Assembly (NCBI GenBank): GCA_050738315.1
Contig: JBOHZD010000267.1
Location: 1-51,745 of the forward strand
Direction of reading: 5' to 3'
DNA: 51,745 nucleotides
Source of the DNA: IDS-8 sp050738315
Lineage (GTDB): Bacteria; Pseudomonadota; Gammaproteobacteria; Steroidobacterales; Woeseiaceae
In this document: positions 51,064 to 51,745 of the stretch, one piece after another
Layout: each line of letters opens with the position of its first letter
Position numbering within the stretch: the stretch's first letter is position 1
Translations under genes and position numbers: made by a program
The notes under the pieces: generated by a model
Told to the model about the DNA's origin: nothing
The model's database searches: none
Seen by the model: only the letters and a program-made list of their open reading frames with translations

Positions 51064-51745
51064 ATGGCGAAACGAGTCGAGTCGGGTCCGTCCTCCGGGC
51101 AATTCGTGACACTTATTATCGGATTATGCACGTTCGCGGCGCTTGCGGATGCCCAGACGACGGCCTTCACAGGGGCGAAGATCATGCCGGTGGCGGAAGC
51201 ACCTGTCGAGGACGGTGTGCTGGTCGTCCGGGACAACGAAATCATCGCTGTGGGTGCGCGCGGCGAGGTGCGGATACCCGCTGACGCGAAACGCATTGAC
51301 GTTACCGGCTCCGTGATTATCCCGGGACTCGTCGACACACACAGTCACATCGGCGACGTCGCCGGAGGGGATGCATCCGGCCCGATCCAGCCTGCGGCGC
51401 GCGTGCTCGATTCGGTCGACATTCGGGACGCCGGACTCAAACGCGCGCGCGCCGGCGGTATTACGACCGCCAATCTGATGCCCGGCTCGGGTCATCTGAT
51501 GAGCGGTCAGACTCTGTATCTTAAATTGCGCGACGGCAACACGGTCGAATCGCTCTCCTACAAGAACGACGACGGCAGTCCCGCCGGTGGCATGAAGATG
51601 GCGAACGGAACCAATTCGATGCGCGAGGCGCCTTTCCCCGGCACCCGCGCGAAATCGGCAGCCCTGGTGCGGCAGCGCTTTGTCGACGCGCTGGAGTACC
51701 GCGACAAGATCGAAAGCGCAGACGGCGATGACGAGAAGGTGCCGG
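51064..51745 (+). CDS. Secreted amidohydrolase (imidazolonepropionase-like), cut by the window end
   Basis: The first 227 residues of an exported amidohydrolase. The signal peptide covers about residues 1-30 (LIIGLCTFAALADA). The start of the TIM barrel carries the metal-binding DTHSHIGD motif (about residues 96-103), preceded by the strand SVIIPGLVDTH. Such Gram-negative exported amidohydrolases often act on peptides or amides, but the substrate is not given by this fragment. ATG at 51064. The frame runs past the right edge of the window. Confidence 0.85.
   Translation, partial: MAKRVESGPSSGQFVTLIIGLCTFAALADAQTTAFTGAKIMPVAEAPVEDGVLVVRDNEIIAVGARGEVRIPADAKRIDVTGSVIIPGLVDTHSHIGDVAGGDASGPIQPAARVLDSVDIRDAGLKRARAGGITTANLMPGSGHLMSGQTLYLKLRDGNTVESLSYKNDDGSPAGGMKMANGTNSMREAPFPGTRAKSAALVRQRFVDALEYRDKIESADGDDEKVP

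Noticed and set aside
1..51745. Search for tRNA, rRNA, riboswitch and phage genes
   Set aside because: No cloverleaf, rRNA segment, known riboswitch core, integrase or phage structural gene could be supported by reading the intergenic regions.

Overview
The window is GC-rich, densely packed chromosomal DNA from a Gram-negative bacterium. OpgG/OpgH osmoregulated glucan synthesis, a TonB-dependent receptor, Tat-type secretion signals, lipobox lipoproteins, a caa3-like cytochrome c oxidase and Fur-type operators together point to an aerobic, free-living gammaproteobacterium, perhaps a marine or sediment lineage such as Woeseiaceae or Steroidobacterales. The taxonomic guess rests on gene content and protein style only. 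No rRNA, tRNA, CRISPR array, phage gene or recognisable transposase was found.

Layout. 146-2146: an RsbU/RsbW/RsbV-like partner-switching operon (GAF-SpoIIE phosphatase, HATPase kinase, STAS protein). 2237-8912: an ECF sigma factor and membrane anti-sigma factor, a membrane-anchored protein built of about 33 nonapeptide repeats, a gluzincin metallopeptidase with propeller-like and barrel-like regions, and a PrsW-type intramembrane protease. 9015-13271: a Fur-controlled iron locus (PepSY membrane protein, PiuC-like hydroxylase, TonB-dependent siderophore receptor). 13513-15266: small enzymes (ABM-like, conserved small protein plus GNAT, YCII/DGPF). 15482-19093: GT4 glycosyltransferase, amylo-alpha-1,6-glucosidase and a small coiled-coil membrane protein. 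19143-25997 (minus): opgGH, deoB and a nucleoside transporter. 26173-31136 (minus): a cytochrome c oxidase operon with two subunit III genes and a subunit II carrying two cytochrome c domains. 31442-33349 (minus): an unknown secreted protein, a second ECF sigma factor and a membrane anti-sigma candidate. 33465-40329 (minus): alpha/beta hydrolase lipoprotein, an M16 peptidase pair, a cupin remnant, a spermidine dehydrogenase-like flavoprotein and a phosphatidylserine synthase. 40442-46439: a DUF4062-nSTAND-TPR protein and a secreted propeller protein, bracketed by two direct copies of a 117-bp palindromic element. 46506-51745: amidohydrolase, GH127 glycosidase, dodecin and the start of a second amidohydrolase.

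How it may work together. The 2237-8912 cluster could be a cell-envelope surveillance unit: PrsW is known elsewhere to cut an anti-sigma factor, and here such a protease lies a few genes from a sigma/anti-sigma pair with a repeat protein and an envelope metallopeptidase between them. This is inference from gene order. The nonapeptide-repeat protein is the most novel-looking single gene. The nSTAND-TPR gene, with its flanking repeats and secreted neighbour, is the best candidate for a conflict or signalling cassette. The genome also carries at least two families of short palindromic intergenic repeats, each present more than once in this window.
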